Source: RI-106 sp964496875
GTDB lineage: Bacteria; Cyanobacteriota; Vampirovibrionia; Obscuribacterales; Obscuribacteraceae
Direction: 5' to 3'
DNA length: 64,000 bases
Assembly (NCBI GenBank): GCA_964496875.1
Contig: CAZCBH010000001.1
Span: forward strand, 62,001 to 126,000
Shown: piece by piece, positions 32,486 through 40,996 of the stretch
How the letters are laid out: each line of letters begins with the position of its first letter
Numbering within the stretch: position 1 is the stretch's first letter
Notes under the pieces: generated by a model
The model's input: the letters and a program-made list of their open reading frames with translations, nothing else
Databases searched by the model: none
Told to the model about the DNA's origin: nothing
Made by a program: the position numbers and the translations under genes

Positions 32486-33258
32486 AGAGTAAAGTCCTCA
32501 CCTAGGTAGTGTTTCTTGGCGACCGGGCTCTGGGCGACCTCTTCGGAAGAGCCTGCGACCAGGATCTTGCCCCGGTCTATGAGGTAAGCGCGGTCGGTAA
32601 TGTGGAGGGTGGCTCGGGGATTGTGGTCGGTGAGCAGTACTCCCAGGTTCCATTCGTCTCTGATTCTTCGAATCAGTCCCTGGATATCGGCGATAGAAAT
32701 AGGGTCGATACCGGTGAAGGGTTCATCGAGGAGGATAAATTCCGGCTCTGCAGCCAGGGTTCTTGCAATTTCCAGCCTTCTTCTTTCGCCCCCGGAGAGT
32801 TGGACCGCTTCAGCAGTTTCGAGATGATCGAGGCTGAATTGTCCTAGCAGAGTCATGATCCTTTCTCTTTGCTCACGCTTTGGGATGTTTCTGAGCTCTA
32901 GAATCATCTGGAGATTCTGATAGACGGACAACTTTCTGAAGGTGGAGTTCTCCTGGGGCAGATAGCCCACACCGAGCCTGCTGCGATGGTGGATGGAGAG
33001 CTTGGTCATATCCTTGTTTTCGAGGCGGATAGTACCTTTTTCCGGCTTCACCAGACCCAGTACCATGTCGAACGAGGTGGTTTTACCGGCACCGTTACGA
33101 CCGAGCAGACCGACCACTTCGCCTCTCTGTACATGGAAGCTGACACCGTCCACGACTCGTCTTCCGCCGTAGCTCTTTTGCAGACCTTCTATATAGAGGG
33201 TCTTGGTATCGGCTTTCGTGCCAGGGTTATAGTCGGTGGGGTTTAGTGTCTGGGTCAT
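32482..33258 (-). CDS. lptB: LPS export ATP-binding protein LptB
   Basis: A 258-residue ABC ATPase with Walker A GRNGAGKTT, Q-loop YLPQENSTFRKLSV, signature LSGGERRRLEIARTL, Walker B FILLDEPFTGIDP and LLTDHNPRATL. YLPQENSTFRKLSV and LDEPFTGIDPISIADIQ are diagnostic of LptB. It powers LPS transport from inner membrane to cell surface. It sits between lptA (5-base gap) and the permease (4-base overlap), in the expected cluster. The N-terminal ~20 polar residues are longer than usual; a start inside is possible. Confidence 0.97.
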   Translation of the reverse strand: MTQTLNPTDYNPGTKADTKTLYIEGLQKSYGGRRVVDGVSFHVQRGEVVGLLGRNGAGKTTSFDMVLGLVKPEKGTIRLENKDMTKLSIHHRSRLGVGYLPQENSTFRKLSVYQNLQMILELRNIPKREQRERIMTLLGQFSLDHLETAEAVQLSGGERRRLEIARTLAAEPEFILLDEPFTGIDPISIADIQGLIRRIRDEWNLGVLLTDHNPRATLHITDRAYLIDRGKILVAGSSEEVAQSPVAKKHYLGEDFTL

Positions 33259-33263
33259 ATCAT

Positions 33264-34550
33264 CTACCTGAGCTGGTTATTGGTGCCGGCTAGACGCGCA
33301 AAGTCCGGCGCCGGAGGAGCCTGGGGCGCGACCCTGGGCTTCTGGTTGGTCTGTTTTGTCGGATCGTCCTGAACAATAATTGCTTTGGTATTGCCTTCTG
33401 CAAGAACTTTTCTGTCGGCCAGGGTCAGGGTGATGCGGTCGCCTATCCACTTTCTGCCGGGCTGGGTTATCTGTGAACGGCCGGTGAAAACTACCCGCTC
33501 GGCTTTACCGTACTTGTTTTTGATCAGGGCTATTCTGGGACCACGTCCTTTTGTGTCCTGATAATAGACTTTGACATTGCCCACCGCATCCATGCGGTTG
33601 GTGTCTTTGTTGTAATCTTGAGAGTCCGAAAAGATAAAGACCGGGGCGTCTACGTTATCGGTATCGCCGAAGCTGACGAATTTGATCTTGTTTCCATTGC
33701 TGTTTTCAGGAGCGCTGGCGCTTTTCTTCACCTCGGTGGCAGGAAGATCCGGGTTATCCGAGGCATCGGTTTTCTCTTCGATCACTTTCGAGCGCACGTT
33801 TCCGGTCGCCTGAAGACGCTGGGTGGTGAGGAAATAGGTTATCTGATCAGCCTGGGTGACGTTCTGTCCCTGGCGCGCTTCGGCATGACCGGTAAAGATT
33901 GCCGCTTCGGCTTTTCTGTCGGTGCCGTAGACGATCTTCATGTGGTTGGAGCGCACATTGATATCGCCGGTTTTCACCCGGACATTGCCGTGGGCTTCGA
34001 ACTTGCCGGTATCTCTTTCGTATTCCTGTTTATTAGAGTCGGTGATGATCTTCTCGTTTTTCTTAGCTGGAACGGCAGGCTTGAGGACATTGGCTTCTTT
34101 CTCTTTGTCCTTGTCCTTGTTTTTTTCCTTCGCCAGATCGTCTTCGGGAGGCGGCGGGCCGCTGTCATCGGTGAAGACTTCGGAATGGGCGTTGCCTTCG
34201 GCGATGATCGTGGAAGTTTTTACGTTAAAGGTAAGCTTGTTGGCGTTGATTTTGTTTCTGCCCTGGACGAGTCTGGGATGACCGGTGAAGATCGCCTGGG
34301 AGGCGGCACCGTTTTCGTCTCTGTAGAGAGTCGCTTTGGGACCTTCTATTACGGTATCACCGTAGTCCACTCTTACTTTACCGGTGGCGACGACATGATC
34401 CTGGGCAAATTCTTGCTCTTCGGCTCGGATATCTATCTGTCCACTGGCAGGAGCCTGGGCTATGCCAGGACCGGTTCCGGCAAGAAGGCTGAGGATGCTA
34501 GCCAGGATAGAAAGATTGTATATATAGGATTTGTTTTCCCTTTTGATCAT
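33264..34550 (-). CDS. lptA: LptA/OstA-type periplasmic LPS transport protein with three OstA repeats
   Basis: The 428-residue protein has a signal peptide (YNLSILASILSLLAGTGPGIAQA) and three successive OstA-like units of about 89 residues: ~37-125, ~168-256 and ~304-392. Each repeats AxGNVRV...AxAIFTGHxxxxQG...ADxIT...LxAxGN. Usual LptA is about 180 residues with one OstA jellyroll, and forms the periplasmic bridge by end-to-end stacking. Here a covalent triple unit could supply several bridge segments. Linkers are Lys/Glu/Asp-rich and the tail is Pro/Ala-rich. It lies between lptC (25-base gap) and lptB (5-base gap). Confidence 0.92.
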   Translation of the reverse strand: MIKRENKSYIYNLSILASILSLLAGTGPGIAQAPASGQIDIRAEEQEFAQDHVVATGKVRVDYGDTVIEGPKATLYRDENGAASQAIFTGHPRLVQGRNKINANKLTFNVKTSTIIAEGNAHSEVFTDDSGPPPPEDDLAKEKNKDKDKEKEANVLKPAVPAKKNEKIITDSNKQEYERDTGKFEAHGNVRVKTGDINVRSNHMKIVYGTDRKAEAAIFTGHAEARQGQNVTQADQITYFLTTQRLQATGNVRSKVIEEKTDASDNPDLPATEVKKSASAPENSNGNKIKFVSFGDTDNVDAPVFIFSDSQDYNKDTNRMDAVGNVKVYYQDTKGRGPRIALIKNKYGKAERVVFTGRSQITQPGRKWIGDRITLTLADRKVLAEGNTKAIIVQDDPTKQTNQKPRVAPQAPPAPDFARLAGTNNQLR

Positions 34551-34575
34551 ACTTCTCTACGAGCTTCCTCTGAGA

Positions 34576-35193
34576 TCACATGCTCAACTGAGCATGGGTG
34601 TTTCCGCGGATAATTAGGTGGTCCACAAACCGAGTGGGGGACATCGTACCCTCGGCCTTGTCTCCGGTCACCTTGGCTACCCCTGGCCAATCGATGTTAA
34701 CACCCCCGGTGGCTATAAACTGATTTTTTTTCGTTAATTCCAGGTCCTTGGTCTCCAGCCGGGACTGTTTTTCCATCCCCATGCCGACCACTTTTTCCGA
34801 CTCAGTGGATGTCAACTGGATTTTGCGGGTGCCTTCGTTTGCTTTGCCAATCGGAGCGATTATTTTCAAACTAACTTTACCTTCGTGGTAATAGTTGACC
34901 TCTACCCCCTTGAGATCCACATCCCGGGTTTTCGGCTCCAGCACGCCGCGCACTGCCTTGAGCTGCCATTTGAGCTGGTTTTCATCATCAACTTCTTTTA
35001 ATTCGTAGTTGTCGACGGCTATCTCTTCGGACATGGTCTTTTCGTCCTTTTCCCTTTCGAAATTGGCCATCTCGATCTCGGCTTTGTTATAGGCATAGTA
35101 GATGAAGCCTGATATTCCCACGAGGATGCCGAGAGCCAGAATCAGCTTGAGATAAGGCTTTGCTTTATCGAGAATTAGTGCAATTGAGTCCAT
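34576..35193 (-). CDS. lptC: LptC-type LPS export protein
   Basis: The 205-residue product has one N-terminal membrane helix (YLKLILALGILVGISGFIYYAY) and a periplasmic domain with the LptC strands: DNYELKEVDDENQLKWQLKA, EPKTRDVDLKGVEVNYYHEG and GTRKIQLTSTESEKVVGMG. VNIDWPGVAKVTGDKAEGTM matches the last strands. LptC joins the LptB-permease complex to LptA. The assignment rests on fold pattern and position immediately upstream of lptA. A TPR gene precedes it by 41 bases. Confidence 0.88.
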   Translation of the reverse strand: MDSIALILDKAKPYLKLILALGILVGISGFIYYAYNKAEIEMANFEREKDEKTMSEEIAVDNYELKEVDDENQLKWQLKAVRGVLEPKTRDVDLKGVEVNYYHEGKVSLKIIAPIGKANEGTRKIQLTSTESEKVVGMGMEKQSRLETKDLELTKKNQFIATGGVNIDWPGVAKVTGDKAEGTMSPTRFVDHLIIRGNTHAQLSM

Positions 35194-35234
35194 ATTTGTT
35201 TTTTTGAGTTTCCCCGGTTATCTCATCAGTTGCC

Positions 35235-36230
35235 TTAATTACCTATAGTTCGCAATGCCACGGCTTTAGAGACATTGGTCAGACATTCGCGTAGATTTCC
35301 CTGTTTGAGGTAACCCTCTCCCAGGAAAAAATAGGCGGCCGGATTAGTAGGATGTTCCCGACTCACATCGCTCCAGACAGCCATGGCCGCATCCAAATTG
35401 CCGGTGTACTCGGCATTCAAATGAGCGCGATAGAGCCTGGCCCAGACATCTTGCGGGTCTTTGGCCAGGAGGTCGTCAAGACTGGATAAAGCCGATTGAT
35501 AATATTTTTTAATCTGTGGTATTGCCGACGGTGCAGCCTTTTTCATCACCTGCTCCATGGCGGTCAGTTGATTGAGGGGCGAGGACGAAGTCTTCTTTGT
35601 GGGTTCGGGTTCAGTTGTCTGTTCGGGCACTTTACCGCTCTCCATAGCCGATGCCACCCATTCGCCGTGCCAGTCGCGGGTGGCGCCGCTGTCGGCGTGG
35701 TCAGCCCGCACAGGGACTTTCATCCCTTTCTCTTTTTTAGATTTGTGCTTGGGTTCAGGCGCCTTTGCCGGCGCCACCATCACCCGTCTGGAATACGCGG
35801 CAAGCAGATATGCCTTCATGTAATAACCCCAGGCAAGATGGTATCTGATGCGGTTATCGCCCGGAGAGGAGAGCAATATCTTTTCGTACTCTTCGATCAT
35901 GCCGTTGAAATATTCAGGACCGCCCTGTTTCTGGGCAAGCCGCCTGGCGATGCGGATCTCTTTGAAGGCATCTTCAAGAAGACTGGAGCGGGTCAGGGCG
36001 ACGGCAAGGACAAAGTGGGCTTCCGGATTGTCCGGATACTTTTTTACCTGTTCTCTTGCCAGAGCTGTGTCGTAGGTGATGTTTATATCTTCGGTTTCGG
36101 TGGTTATTTCTAGCGGTTTCGAGACCTCGTCGGCTCTTGCCGGTACGCAGAAAGGGAAGCCCGAAGCAGAACCAATACAGACCAGGCAGGCCAGGGCTAA
36201 TTGGGAGGCAGATCGGACAGTTGCGCGCAT
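35235..36230 (-). CDS. Secreted TPR-like protein at the head of the lpt cluster
   Basis: The 331-residue product has a signal peptide (QLALACLVCIGSASGFPF, cut near ARADE) and TPR-like helices at both ends: ARAQVKKYPDNPEAHFVLAV-like at ~60-130 and WARLYRAHLNAEYTGNLDAA through YFFLGEGYLKQGNLRECLTN at ~265-325. The middle (~160-220) is a Pro/Lys/Glu-rich spacer. A likely extended -10 promoter lies 45 bases upstream, so it may lead the lptC-A-B-permease transcript. It could be an accessory factor of LPS export, which is inference from position. Confidence 0.83.
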   Translation of the reverse strand: MRATVRSASQLALACLVCIGSASGFPFCVPARADEVSKPLEITTETEDINITYDTALAREQVKKYPDNPEAHFVLAVALTRSSLLEDAFKEIRIARRLAQKQGGPEYFNGMIEEYEKILLSSPGDNRIRYHLAWGYYMKAYLLAAYSRRVMVAPAKAPEPKHKSKKEKGMKVPVRADHADSGATRDWHGEWVASAMESGKVPEQTTEPEPTKKTSSSPLNQLTAMEQVMKKAAPSAIPQIKKYYQSALSSLDDLLAKDPQDVWARLYRAHLNAEYTGNLDAAMAVWSDVSREHPTNPAAYFFLGEGYLKQGNLRECLTNVSKAVALRTIGN

Positions 36231-36274
36231 TTAAACAGGTCGAAACCAAATCTTCGGAGATGCTGAGAATGGAG

Positions 36275-36280
36275 ATTCTA
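36275..36280 (-). promoter_or_regulatory. Candidate extended -10 for the TPR-lpt operon
   Basis: On the minus strand TAGAAT is preceded by TGC, an extended -10. No good -35 is present at 17 bases. It is the only promoter-like element in the 112-base gap before the first gene of the lpt series. Confidence 0.35.
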
Positions 36281-36342
36281 GCAAAGGCATCTCGGCTTTA
36301 GAGACCATGTTTAGACCATCTTATTGGAAATTTCTATCAGTT

Positions 36343-37008
36343 TCAGGCGGCCTTTTTCTTGCCCTGCAAAATAAGCTCCATTGCTTCGGTCAGGGTGTCG
36401 ACCACGGCGGTGGGTTTTGTCGAATCGAGCTTTTCTCTGGTATGGATCCCGGTAGTGACTCCTATCGAATCGACTCCGGCGTTATTTGCCATCTCGAGGT
36501 CGTAGCTGCTGTCCCCTATCACCACGGCGTCTTCCGGCTGACAGCGTAACTTCTCCAGAGTGTTGAGAACCGGCTCGGGATGGGGTTTGTGATTGCTGAC
36601 ACAATCAGCTCCGAGAACAAGATTGAAATAGCCTTCCAGACGATAGTGTTCGAGCACCGGGTCGATGATCAGTTTTCGTTTGGAAGAGGCGATGGTGACC
36701 ATAATTCCTCGGGAACGGAGCTGTTCTAGCACCAGTCCCAGGGCAGGGAAAGGGGGGCAGAGCGCCACCGCCTGGGAGTTGTAGAACTCCCGGTATTTGT
36801 CGGCGACCTCGATATGGAAATCCGGCTTCTCTCCGGGCAGGATAATTTTTGCCTGATCATTTAACGGAACGCCGATAAGCTGCTTCCAGTCTTCAACTAT
36901 CTGATCGGAAAAGCCGTAGAACTTTTGAACCTGGTACATGATCTCGACAATGCCCGGTGCTGAGTCCACCAGGGTTCCGTCGAAATCGAAAATTGCTAGT
37001 TTATACAA
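36343..37008 (-). CDS. HAD-superfamily phosphatase (phosphoglycolate phosphatase-like)
   Basis: The 221-residue protein has HAD motif I LAIFDFDGTLVDSAP (nucleophile Asp8, Asp10), motif II TIASSKRK, Lys in SNHKPHPEPVLNTLEKL, and motif IV VVIGDSSYDLEMANNAGV. The helical cap at ~16-80 places it in subfamily I with Gph, PpaX and YjjG. Substrate (2-phosphoglycolate, pyrophosphate or nucleotide) cannot be decided. The ATG is one base after the carA stop, so it is cotranscribed with carA. It ends in KKKAA. Confidence 0.92.
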   Translation of the reverse strand: MYKLAIFDFDGTLVDSAPGIVEIMYQVQKFYGFSDQIVEDWKQLIGVPLNDQAKIILPGEKPDFHIEVADKYREFYNSQAVALCPPFPALGLVLEQLRSRGIMVTIASSKRKLIIDPVLEHYRLEGYFNLVLGADCVSNHKPHPEPVLNTLEKLRCQPEDAVVIGDSSYDLEMANNAGVDSIGVTTGIHTREKLDSTKPTAVVDTLTEAMELILQGKKKAA

Positions 37009-37009
37009 A

Positions 37010-38167
37010 TCAGACCCTCGCTAGTTGAGTCGTGTCTATTAGATGGAAGAATTGCTCGAAGAGATAATTCGAGTCATGGGGGCCAGGACTCGCCTCCGGG
37101 TGGTACTGGACCGCAAAGATGGGAAGATGTTTGTGTTTGAAACCTTCGATGCTTTTGTCGTTGAGATTGATGTGGGTGACATCGAGGGTGTCGGGGAAAC
37201 CGTTCTCGTCCACGGCGAAGCCGTGGTTCTGGGATGTAACTTCGACCTTGCCGGTGGTTAGATTTTTGACCGGTTGATTACCGCCTCGGTGTCCGAACTT
37301 TAATTTATAGGTTCTGGCTCCCAGGGCGATGGAGAGAAGCTGATGACCGAGACAGATGCCGAAAGTCGGGATGTTCGAATCTATCAGAGGCTTGAGTTCG
37401 GCAATTATCTCCGCACAGGCGGCCGGGTCGCCGGGACCGTTCGAGAGAAAAATACCATCGGGTTTGCTTGCAAGGACCTCTGTGCTGGTGGTGCGGGCCG
37501 GATAGACATTCAACTTCAATCCACTAGCGCAAAGCATATTAAGGATGTTTTTTTTGATTCCGAAGTCGAGGACGGCCACAGTGTACTTGCCTTCACCCAT
37601 GGTGTATGGCTCCGGACATGTGACCTCGCCGGTAAGGTTCTGACCTTCCATTCTCGGGCTGTTCAAAGCCTTCTGCACAGCCGCCTCCAGGCTCTCGGCA
37701 AGATTCTCTCCGATCTCCGTGGTGATGGCACAACGCATGGCACCCTTGCTGCGGATGTGCTTTGTTATCGCCCTTGTATCTACATCGGATATGCCGAGAA
37801 CACCCTGATCTTTCAAGAACTGGTCGAGGCTATGCTGGGCTCTCCAGGAGCTGTATCGACGACTGAGGTGCCGGACCACCATGCCCCGGGCATAGATCTG
37901 GCGTGACTCCATGTCATTATCATTGGTACCATAGTTGCCTATTTCAGGCGATGTGAAAGTGACTATCTGTCCGGCATAACTTGGGTCTGTCATGATCTCC
38001 TGGTAGCCGTACATGGATGTGTTGAATACGAGCTCTCCCAGCACCGTACTAACGGAGTCATCCGCACCGAAGCTCAGACCTCTAAAGGTTCTTCCATCCT
38101 CGAGGGCGAGAATACAGGGTTTTCCTGCGCTTAGATTGTCCGGGGTTTCTGTTTTCTTGATTTCCAT
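37010..38167 (-). CDS. carA: Carbamoyl-phosphate synthase small subunit
   Basis: This 385-residue glutaminase releases ammonia for carbamoyl phosphate made by CarB, feeding arginine and pyrimidine synthesis. The N-terminal half has LALEDGRTFRGLSFG and FNTSMYGYQEIMTDPSY; the C-terminal half is a class I amidotransferase with nucleophile Cys in FGICLGHQLLSIALG and the His-Glu pair in VQYHPEASPGPHDSNYLF. CarB is not in the window. The upstream 410-base spacer is AT-rich and leads to nuoN on the other strand. The ribosome site is poor. Confidence 0.97.
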   Translation of the reverse strand: MEIKKTETPDNLSAGKPCILALEDGRTFRGLSFGADDSVSTVLGELVFNTSMYGYQEIMTDPSYAGQIVTFTSPEIGNYGTNDNDMESRQIYARGMVVRHLSRRYSSWRAQHSLDQFLKDQGVLGISDVDTRAITKHIRSKGAMRCAITTEIGENLAESLEAAVQKALNSPRMEGQNLTGEVTCPEPYTMGEGKYTVAVLDFGIKKNILNMLCASGLKLNVYPARTTSTEVLASKPDGIFLSNGPGDPAACAEIIAELKPLIDSNIPTFGICLGHQLLSIALGARTYKLKFGHRGGNQPVKNLTTGKVEVTSQNHGFAVDENGFPDTLDVTHINLNDKSIEGFKHKHLPIFAVQYHPEASPGPHDSNYLFEQFFHLIDTTQLARV

Positions 38168-38577
38168 AGGTTTTTAGGAGCTCACGTATATATATTCTAC
38201 CGAAAATTTAAATAAGTGTAATTATTTTAACGACGAAATTCTTTCGGAATTCAGCTTATCAAACAACTTTCGACTTACAGGCAATATTTAGCTCTGTGAC
38301 GAAACTGATTAAGCATTGGATTAAGCATTGGAAAGGATTAAGTTCGCGAAAGCAATGGGACAGATTCCTTTCAATCCTTTATCTGGCAGGCGCAGAGCTG
38401 GCTGCCAAGGGAATGGTGTCCGGTCGAGAAGGAAGAGAATGTTTATTTGTTTATAGAAGGCGATGGGAAACTGAACGCCACACTTGTAGAATGTGGGGGT
38501 TTGTCGAGACCATTTTTTCGGTTCGGCAAAACAATTTACTACTTTTCGACTTAGAACCGACAGGTGACCTCTGGTTT
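38168..38577. other. 410-base divergent spacer between carA and nuoN
   Basis: AT-rich next to carA (near 38190-38225), with a TAGAAT on the minus strand but no matching -35. Plus strand near 38308-38331 holds a 12-base direct repeat. The nuoN frame is open from 38296, but the encoded residues are basic and do not resemble NuoN, and the ribosome site favours 38578. No RNA gene was recognised. Confidence 0.5.
38308..38331. repeat. Tandem 12-base direct repeat
   Basis: ATTAAGCATTGG occurs twice in direct succession (38308-38319 and 38320-38331) in the carA-nuoN spacer. It may be a chance duplication or a regulator binding site. Confidence 0.7.
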
Positions 38578-40248
38578 ATGAACAGTCTAGATGCCTACAC
38601 GCAAGGAATACAATTAATCAGCCCTGAGATCCTGGTGATAGTGGCTATATTGTTGACCTCAGTCTGGGACCTTTTCTTTCCCAAGCTGAAAGGCTATACC
38701 CCCTGGTTCGGAATCCTTTCCCTGGGTGGCGCTTTTGCAATCCTCTGCCAACAGTTCGGAGAGCCCCAGCGGGCTTTCAACGGTCTTTTTACAGTGGATA
38801 ATCTCACGGTCACCTTCGGTTTGATTACTTGTGTGGTAGGTATCATCGTCATTCTGATGACCACGGGATATGAACACCACTTCCGCCAGAACCGCGGTGA
38901 GTTCTATGCGATACTTCTAACCGCTCTGGTTTCGGTGATGTTCCTGGCCGGCTCCACCGACATGATCATGCTTTTTGTGGCGCTGGAGACTCTCAGTATC
39001 TGCTGTGTTCTTCTCTCCGGTTTTCAGAAACGCGATGCTAAAAGCGGAGAGGCCTCTCTAAAATATCTGCTCTCCACCGCCGCCACCACAGCCACTTTAT
39101 TGTATGCCCTCTCATTCATATATGGTCTTACCGGCGCCACCTCTTTTGATGTCATTTCCCAGAAACTACAGGTGATGTCGGTTGGTTCCGGAAGCATGTT
39201 CAAGATGCTTCTGATTGCGCTGGTGATGAGTGCAATCGGCTTCAAGCTCTCTGTAGTCCCTTTCCATATGTGGACTCCTGATGTTTATGAAGGTGCTCCC
39301 ACGCCTGTAACCGCATTTCTTTCCATCGGTTCGAAAGCCGGTGGTTTTGTCGTAGCTATGCGCTTTCTCCTCGATGTGCTCGGTACTGCTTACCCCGACT
39401 GGATGCTTATTCTTGCCGGCCTGGCGGTGGTCTCTATGGTGGCAGGTAACCTTATCGCTCTTGCCCAGACCTCTTTCAAACGGATGCTGGCTTATTCTTC
39501 GATTGCCCATGTCGGCTACATTCTCATCGGTCTGCTTGCTTTTTCCACCGAAGGGGTCCAGTCGATGATGTTTTACATCATCGTCTACGGGTTGATGAAT
39601 CTTGGTGCTTTCGCCGGTGCAATCATCTTCTCCAACGAAACCGGCAGTGATCGTATCGACGACTTTGCCGGCTTGATCAAGAAGCGTCCCTGGCTTGCGA
39701 TCATGACCTCCATCTGTTTGCTCAACTTAGGTGGACTGCCTATTCCGCCTGCCGGATTCCTGGCCAAGATCTTTGTTTTCAAAGCCGGTGTCGGAATTGA
39801 ACAATTGAGCGGCAGCTCTCTTTCGGGTTTACCCAGTGCCATGCTCCAGCATCAAGCGCTTTCCGGCGGCATCCCGATAGGTTGGATTCTGGTCCTTGTC
39901 GCTCTGGTTACTTCTATCCCGGCAATCTACTATTACACCCGGGTGGTGATCATGATGATTGTGCCCGAACCATCCGAGAAAGTTGCCAACCTGCCTGAAC
40001 GTTCTCAGTATGTGGGCAGTCCCCAGGAGGGACCCTGGCTTGCTCTCACTGCTTGCACCGTTGCGGTTATGCTGGCAGGTACATTTATGGTCAGTCCGAT
40101 TATGGAAGTTTCCAGGCAGGCTGCCCTCAGCATCAGTCCTGAAAGACAGCGGGAGATCGGTCTTAAAATCGACTCGACCACCCCGGCCAAGAGCATGATT
40201 GAAACTGTGCCGGACTATGGTCTCAGGCAGAGGATATCGCTGCGCTAG
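38578..40248 (+). CDS. nuoN: NADH-quinone oxidoreductase subunit N
   Basis: The 556-residue product has about 14 membrane helices and belongs to the proton-translocating antiporter-like subunits of complex I. Hallmarks are FVALETLSICCVLLSGF (helix 5 Glu), ASLKYLLSTAATTATLLY, SVVPFHMWTPDVYEGAPTPV and FKRMLAYSSIAHVGYILIG. The TM5-8 region favours NuoN/NdhB over NuoL and NuoM. The ATG at 38578 is preferred, with AGGTGA 9 bases upstream. No other nuo gene is adjacent, which is unusual because nuoN normally ends a 14-gene operon. An Mrp antiporter subunit is a less likely alternative. Confidence 0.93.
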   Translation: MNSLDAYTQGIQLISPEILVIVAILLTSVWDLFFPKLKGYTPWFGILSLGGAFAILCQQFGEPQRAFNGLFTVDNLTVTFGLITCVVGIIVILMTTGYEHHFRQNRGEFYAILLTALVSVMFLAGSTDMIMLFVALETLSICCVLLSGFQKRDAKSGEASLKYLLSTAATTATLLYALSFIYGLTGATSFDVISQKLQVMSVGSGSMFKMLLIALVMSAIGFKLSVVPFHMWTPDVYEGAPTPVTAFLSIGSKAGGFVVAMRFLLDVLGTAYPDWMLILAGLAVVSMVAGNLIALAQTSFKRMLAYSSIAHVGYILIGLLAFSTEGVQSMMFYIIVYGLMNLGAFAGAIIFSNETGSDRIDDFAGLIKKRPWLAIMTSICLLNLGGLPIPPAGFLAKIFVFKAGVGIEQLSGSSLSGLPSAMLQHQALSGGIPIGWILVLVALVTSIPAIYYYTRVVIMMIVPEPSEKVANLPERSQYVGSPQEGPWLALTACTVAVMLAGTFMVSPIMEVSRQAALSISPERQREIGLKIDSTTPAKSMIETVPDYGLRQRISLR

Positions 40249-40291
40249 GCGTTTGAAGTCTGTAGTCTGTGATTGTAATTTGTTGATAGGG

Positions 40292-40297
40292 TAGAAT
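40292..40297 (+). promoter_or_regulatory. Candidate -10 for tRNA-Arg
   Basis: TAGAAT ends 11 bases before the tRNA, so transcription would start about 5 bases upstream of the mature 5' end. No matching -35 is evident. Confidence 0.3.
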
Positions 40298-40308
40298 CTT
40301 GTAAGTCC

Positions 40309-40384
40309 GCCCTCGTAGTTCAGTGGATAGAACACCTCCGTCCTAAGGAGGGTGTCAGGGGTTCGAATCCTCTCGAGGGCTCCA
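40309..40384 (+). tRNA. tRNA-Arg (anticodon CCT)
   Basis: A complete cloverleaf with encoded CCA. Acceptor GCCCTCG pairs with CGAGGGC; D stem GTTC/GAAC; anticodon stem CCTCC/GGAGG around loop GTCCTAA, giving anticodon CCT (codon AGG); variable loop GTGTC; T arm AGGGG-TTCGAAT-CCTCT with one G-U. The discriminator base is T, which is unusual for tRNA-Arg (A or G is usual). Confidence 0.95.
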
Positions 40385-40391
40385 TTTATCA

Positions 40392-40427
40392 CCAGGAAGG
40401 GAAAGGATCTCTCCTTTCCCTTCCTGG
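40392..40427. terminator. Perfect 16-bp hairpin between tRNA-Arg and ssb
   Basis: CCAGGAAGGGAAAGGA and its exact complement flank a TCTC loop. It lies 8 bases after the tRNA and 39 bases after the end of the convergent ssb gene. No U-run follows on either strand, so it may act as a bidirectional transcript end or processing barrier rather than a classical intrinsic terminator. Confidence 0.55.
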
Positions 40428-40465
40428 CTTCTCGGTTCGCTCTAGGCGTGGCGCAATTAAATCTG

Positions 40466-40945
40466 TCAGGCAAAGACACCGGAGAATTGCTCTAGCAGCT
40501 CCTGTTCCTTTTGAATATCGATAGCCTCATCTTCGTTTTGACCGGTATCGGCTCTGTCTCGGCTGGCTCGTTCCCTTTCTCCTCCTTTTCCTCCTCCTTT
40601 CTGCTCTACATCAATCTGAGAAGTGCCGGTTCTGGGCGGCAAGGAGAGCTGGTTGGCGTGAATTACCGGGGTACAGCGATCTTTGCCGCTACGGTCGACC
40701 CAGCGCTCGAGGCTGAGCCTCCCGGATACGGTTATTTGATTGCCTTTGCGGAGATATTTGCCAGCCAGGTCCGCAAGGCGGTCCCAGGCTTCTATTTTGT
40801 AGAATTCGGCGCTCTTCTCTCGGGTGGTTCGGTTATAGTCGTTGACAGCCACATGGAGGCTGGTCTTTCTGCGACCTGAATCGAATTGTCTGGATTCGGG
40901 ATCTCTTACGATGTTTCCTACGATTGATATAGATACAAGGCTCAT
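40466..40945 (-). CDS. ssb: Single-stranded DNA-binding protein
   Basis: The 159-residue protein has the SSB OB-fold in residues 1-105: SISIVGNIVRDPESRQ, EFYKIEAWDRLADLAGKYL, KGNQITVSGRLSLERWVD. A Gly/Arg/Glu-rich linker follows. The usual acidic tip (D-D-I-P-F-like), which recruits repair proteins, is absent: the end reads LLEQFSGVFA. This may be a secondary SSB or a lineage variant. The ATG has AGGAGG 8 bases upstream. A promoter with TTGACA and palindromes lies 60-100 bases upstream. A second ssb elsewhere cannot be excluded. Confidence 0.93.
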   Translation of the reverse strand: MSLVSISIVGNIVRDPESRQFDSGRRKTSLHVAVNDYNRTTREKSAEFYKIEAWDRLADLAGKYLRKGNQITVSGRLSLERWVDRSGKDRCTPVIHANQLSLPPRTGTSQIDVEQKGGGKGGERERASRDRADTGQNEDEAIDIQKEQELLEQFSGVFA

Positions 40946-40996
40946 GGCGTTTCCTCCTGAGAAATTCGGATGGCAAACTGGTCATCAATCGGGGAG

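Noticed and set aside
38296..38577. N-terminal extension of nuoN
   Set aside because: The 94 extra residues are basic, unlike NuoN, and a ribosome site precedes the ATG at 38578.
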